Below the pieces are notes generated by a model, which was given only the letters and a program-made list of their open reading frames with translations, ran no database searches and had not been told where the DNA came from. The translations under genes were made by a program, and so were the position numbers. From contig CAMLFP010000300.1 of assembly GCA_946479335.1 (NCBI GenBank), positions 1 to 6,915 on the forward strand: 6,915 bases of DNA. The letters are read 5' to 3'. Each line of letters opens with the position of its first letter. The first letter of the stretch is position 1. This stretch comes from an uncultured Archangium sp. (GTDB taxonomy: Bacteria; Myxococcota; Myxococcia; Myxococcales; Myxococcaceae). Of the stretch, positions 6,001 to 6,915 are shown in pieces.

Positions 6001-6915
6001 GAACGTGTACCTGTACGCGGGCGCGGCTTCGACCACGCCGTCGGGCACGCCGCAGGTGACCGACGCGACGGGCGCGGTGACGTTCCCCTCACAGGCGTTC
6101 ACCGAGGGAGGCGAGTACACGGTGACCATCGATGACGGCACCGGCCTGCTGACGCACCGGGGCTTCATCGTCAGCTTGAAGGCTCCGACGGTGGGCGGCA
6201 TCGCGCTGCAGCGCTCGGCGAGCAACGTCACGCTGGTGACGGTGGCGAAAGACGCCGCGCTGACCTTCGGCGCGTTCACCGGCAACCACCGCGTCGACTC
6301 CGCGCTCGCGAGCGACATGGTGTTCGGCGACCTCAACGCGTCGGTCGACGGCGCAGAGCTGCGTCTGGCGCTGACCAACATCGATGGCGCGCGGGTGACG
6401 CCGTTCGACTCGAAGCTGGAGGTGCTGGGCGTGACCTCGCCGGCGTCGGTGACGGTCGACGCGGAGGGGTTCGGCTCGACGCTGGACCTCAAGCTCCCGC
6501 ACCAGGTGGGAACCTCGACGACGAACATGGTGGTTCGCGTCACCAGCCCGGCGGGCAACACGTACACCAGCACGCACGTCTCGCAGGTCGATGTGGTGGC
6601 GCCGGCCGCGATCTCGGTGACGCAGACGCTCGCGAACGCACGCAACGCGACGGTGAACCTGTCGTGGGGCGCGGTGAATGACGACGGCACCAACTCCGCC
6701 AGCGGCGCTGCCAGCTACGACGTGCGGTGGACGACCTCGTCGGTGCCGGGCAACAACTCGATGTCGCTCGAGGCCGATTTCTTCGGGTCGTCATCGAAGC
6801 CCGATGGCGTCGACACCAACACGAGCCGCTCGCTCACGCTGCCTCCGCTGAACACGTATTACATCGCGGCCCGCGCGGTCGACGAGGTGGGCAACTACTC
6901 GACGTTCGCCGCGCC
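2939..6915 (+). CDS. Large secreted Ig-like multidomain lipoprotein, 3'-truncated
   Basis: I read this frame codon by codon from the ATG at 2939 to the right edge: at least 1325 residues with no stop. Residues 1-21 are a lipoprotein signal peptide (Arg3-Arg4, a hydrophobic core, lipobox L18-A19-G20-C21). The rest is Thr/Val/Ala/Gly-rich, Lys-poor beta-sandwich sequence. Approximate modules are 30-123, 124-237, 238-331, 332-421, 425-532, 533-655, 656-776, 777-873, 874-969, 970-1070, an unclear region 1071-1220, and a fibronectin-III-like domain from 1221 (W1243, Y1260-D-V-R-W, Y-I-A-A-R-A-V). Module 332-421 closely resembles bacterial Ig domains of the Big_7 type. Six copies of a closing (A/S/V)-G-N turn have Asn at 318, 410, 856, 949, 1207 and 1319. 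A 12-residue EF-hand-type loop occupies 667-678. There are 20 cysteines, none after residue 1017. It is probably a cell-envelope or surface protein for adhesion or binding; no catalytic motif is visible and the function is unknown. The C-terminal part is outside the window. Confidence 0.9.
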   Translation, partial: MFRRTVSQLMLLLAVSALAGCDCGKPQPTCTDATLVFTLPDEGATVPGTFDAAIAATLNGEPFAFDAATLTVQGHTFTGAISNGTASFTGVTATAGSAELKASIAAGSCSKTVTRTVTVREDLCTAPTVLGVSFPQDTTAPLGVLNAAELPAGTPLQVRVEAGCVSGVQVRIKRGVTVVGELTDFVNGVATITLPTLPDADAAQYDLFAELVRDGAAVNQPVGAALGSIRVQRSNPSCALSATTVVGPAQDAQPAVTGFQARVSGTMAADSTGTLEVVNVGDAPVTPNADGDVSADFTLPAQTASYALRLTCVDSAGNTTTANGTLQTDFDAPTVTVLSPANNATVTESPLTLDVSVGQGEAGGLVQVLVNGQSVDAVTVDDTGVVHPSVSFSADGTYSITVRATDVAGNTDETTVTVTVQLAGCGIAFTRPASSPALLTPAQLQAGNYSFQTTSKPACAGQSATLFRTAVQADGGLSAEEQVGTATLTSAGLAAFSPLMMSTGAFRFRGAVVNPGDAGVSSATVQVTVDLDGPSITNPIVPTGQTFATLSAAQDTQPNTPGVQRTLDFSATVPVGARVDVCTTQGVDPVSGAQRPTSTECGSGWFLLQQGVVSPSPAFTFPEGSYSLKIVVVGSGVTPAPESTAVGIFADGTRPCVQANSIALPQDANGDGRLNLAELNGAQPVLVFTPGCGDTAATLSAVTVRDLIAGMVGGVRASSSVYAGGQYTVTLTGTYTTETDLNLFVQLTDLAYNQNAWAGAGDPAVLSFRVDPVAPSCSVASPSAAVLGLAQVPGGALDVTVNTATDVASGGVHLTFTGQAARDLTPSQGTVTTQYTGLTGDTAVTIGATCTDASGNASTAAPVTTRIDLSAPTCDLTAPAAGSTVTANEVQTTVALTGVADGEVVFITSSLSGIANNQLTVTGGAATRLVRYPKGAQTVTASYADEAGNECVAPSGGHKSISLTVNNASCNLDFTASGPISTNTYGSWLNRAGAGLPVSGSTPTSASVAVGAVTSDCGAGKNVYLYAGAASTTPSGTPQVTDATGAVTFPSQAFTEGGEYTVTIDDGTGLLTHRGFIVSLKAPTVGGIALQRSASNVTLVTVAKDAALTFGAFTGNHRVDSALASDMVFGDLNASVDGAELRLALTNIDGARVTPFDSKLEVLGVTSPASVTVDAEGFGSTLDLKLPHQVGTSTTNMVVRVTSPAGNTYTSTHVSQVDVVAPAAISVTQTLANARNATVNLSWGAVNDDGTNSASGAASYDVRWTTSSVPGNNSMSLEADFFGSSSKPDGVDTNTSRSLTLPPLNTYYIAARAVDEVGNYSTFAA
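3308..3430 (+). repeat. Cys-bracketed EF-hand-like module, degenerate copy
   Basis: Residues 124-164 run from Cys124 to Cys164 and contain F-P-Q-D (134-137), then L-N-A-A-E-L (145-150). The copy at 4904-5014 has the same order of elements (Cys, PQD, LN-x-AEL, Gly-Cys). Here the stretch from Asp137 to Glu149 is 13 residues, one longer than a canonical EF-hand loop, and lacks the acidic residues at loop positions 3 and 5, so calcium binding is doubtful. Similarity is at the protein level only. Confidence 0.6.
3650..3892 (+). repeat. Ig-like module with Cys pair and closing AGN turn
   Basis: Residues 238-318 start at Cys238, carry the motif A-Q-D-A-Q-P around Asp251, and end with T-C-V-D-S-A-G-N (Cys312, Asn318). 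The layout of an early cysteine plus a second one just before or after a D-x-(A/S)-G-N turn recurs at 777-856 and 874-951. This supports a repeated Ig-like fold with one internal disulfide. It is a diverged protein repeat, not a DNA-level repeat. Confidence 0.6.
4904..5014 (+). repeat. Cys-bracketed module with intact EF-hand-type calcium loop
   Basis: Residues 656-692 run from Cys656 to Cys692. The 12-residue loop at 667-678 has Asp at position 1, Asn at 3, Asp at 5, Gly at 6, Asn at 9 and Glu at 12, with Leu at position 8. That fits the canonical EF-hand or dockerin-type calcium-binding pattern at every coordinating position. Single loops of this kind in extracellular bacterial proteins often stabilise inter-domain joints by binding calcium. 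Binding itself is an inference. Confidence 0.7.
5267..5506 (+). repeat. Ig-like module with Cys pair and closing SGN turn
   Basis: Residues 777-856 start with S-C-S-V (Cys777) and end with T-C-T-D-A-S-G-N (Cys850, Asn856). This matches the plan of residues 238-318. The following module begins at once with A-P-T-C-D-L (Cys874) and ends at the E-A-G-N-E-C (Asn949, Cys951), giving a tandem arrangement. Confidence 0.6.
6599..6915 (+). other. Fibronectin-III-like domain at the truncated end
   Basis: Residues 1221 onward begin with A-P-A-A-I and contain L-S-W (W1243), Y-D-V-R-W (from Y1260) and Y-Y-I-A-A-R-A-V-D-E-V-G-N (Asn1319). This is the Trp, Tyr-x-(V/I)-x-W and Tyr-corner-like pattern of fibronectin type III domains that follow Ig-like arrays. 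The domain is nearly complete when the window ends. What follows is unknown. Confidence 0.6.

Noticed and set aside
5890..6693. A 267-codon minus-strand open frame near the right edge
   Set aside because: It is antisense to a continuous, domain-bearing + strand frame and has no recognisable motif.

Overview
The window is about 70% GC by eye and every supportable gene lies on the + strand. The GC-saturated third codon positions, a large multidomain Ig-like lipoprotein and a membrane-anchored TPR protein together suggest a myxobacterium-like member of Myxococcota (formerly Deltaproteobacteria). This is an inference from protein style and base composition. No rRNA, tRNA or diagnostic marker is present to prove it.

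Layout: (1) Bases 3-1652 hold the 3' part of a gene for a membrane-anchored tetratricopeptide-repeat (TPR) protein whose 5' end lies before the window. (2) After a 39-bp gap, 1692-2615 encodes a complete heme O synthase (CtaB/CyoE, UbiA prenyltransferase superfamily). (3) 2603-2899 encodes a 98-residue PqqD-like protein that overlaps ctaB by 13 bp and has its own Shine-Dalgarno sequence inside the ctaB 3' end. (4) After another 39-bp gap with a good Shine-Dalgarno, 2939 to the right edge is one uninterrupted reading frame of at least 1325 codons. It encodes a secreted lipoprotein built from Ig-like modules, with an EF-hand-type calcium loop and a fibronectin-III-like domain at the visible end. 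Its stop codon lies outside the window.

How they may work together: ctaB and the PqqD-like gene are almost certainly co-translated. Heme O synthase supplies heme O (the precursor of heme A) to heme-copper terminal oxidases. The PqqD-like fold is a peptide-binding RiPP recognition element in characterised systems, but no radical SAM partner or precursor peptide is visible here, so its client is unknown. The short gaps without a clear terminator allow all four genes to be one transcript. The TPR protein and the lipoprotein have no evident biochemical link to heme synthesis, so the order may simply reflect a dense genome.

The most interesting object is the lipoprotein. After its lipidation cysteine and one extra cysteine, it has 18 cysteines that fall into nine consecutive short-range pairs, then a cysteine-free stretch of about 300 residues. 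Two of the pairs bracket a small module carrying an intact or a degenerate EF-hand-like loop. No mobile elements, CRISPR arrays, RNA genes or convincing terminators were seen.
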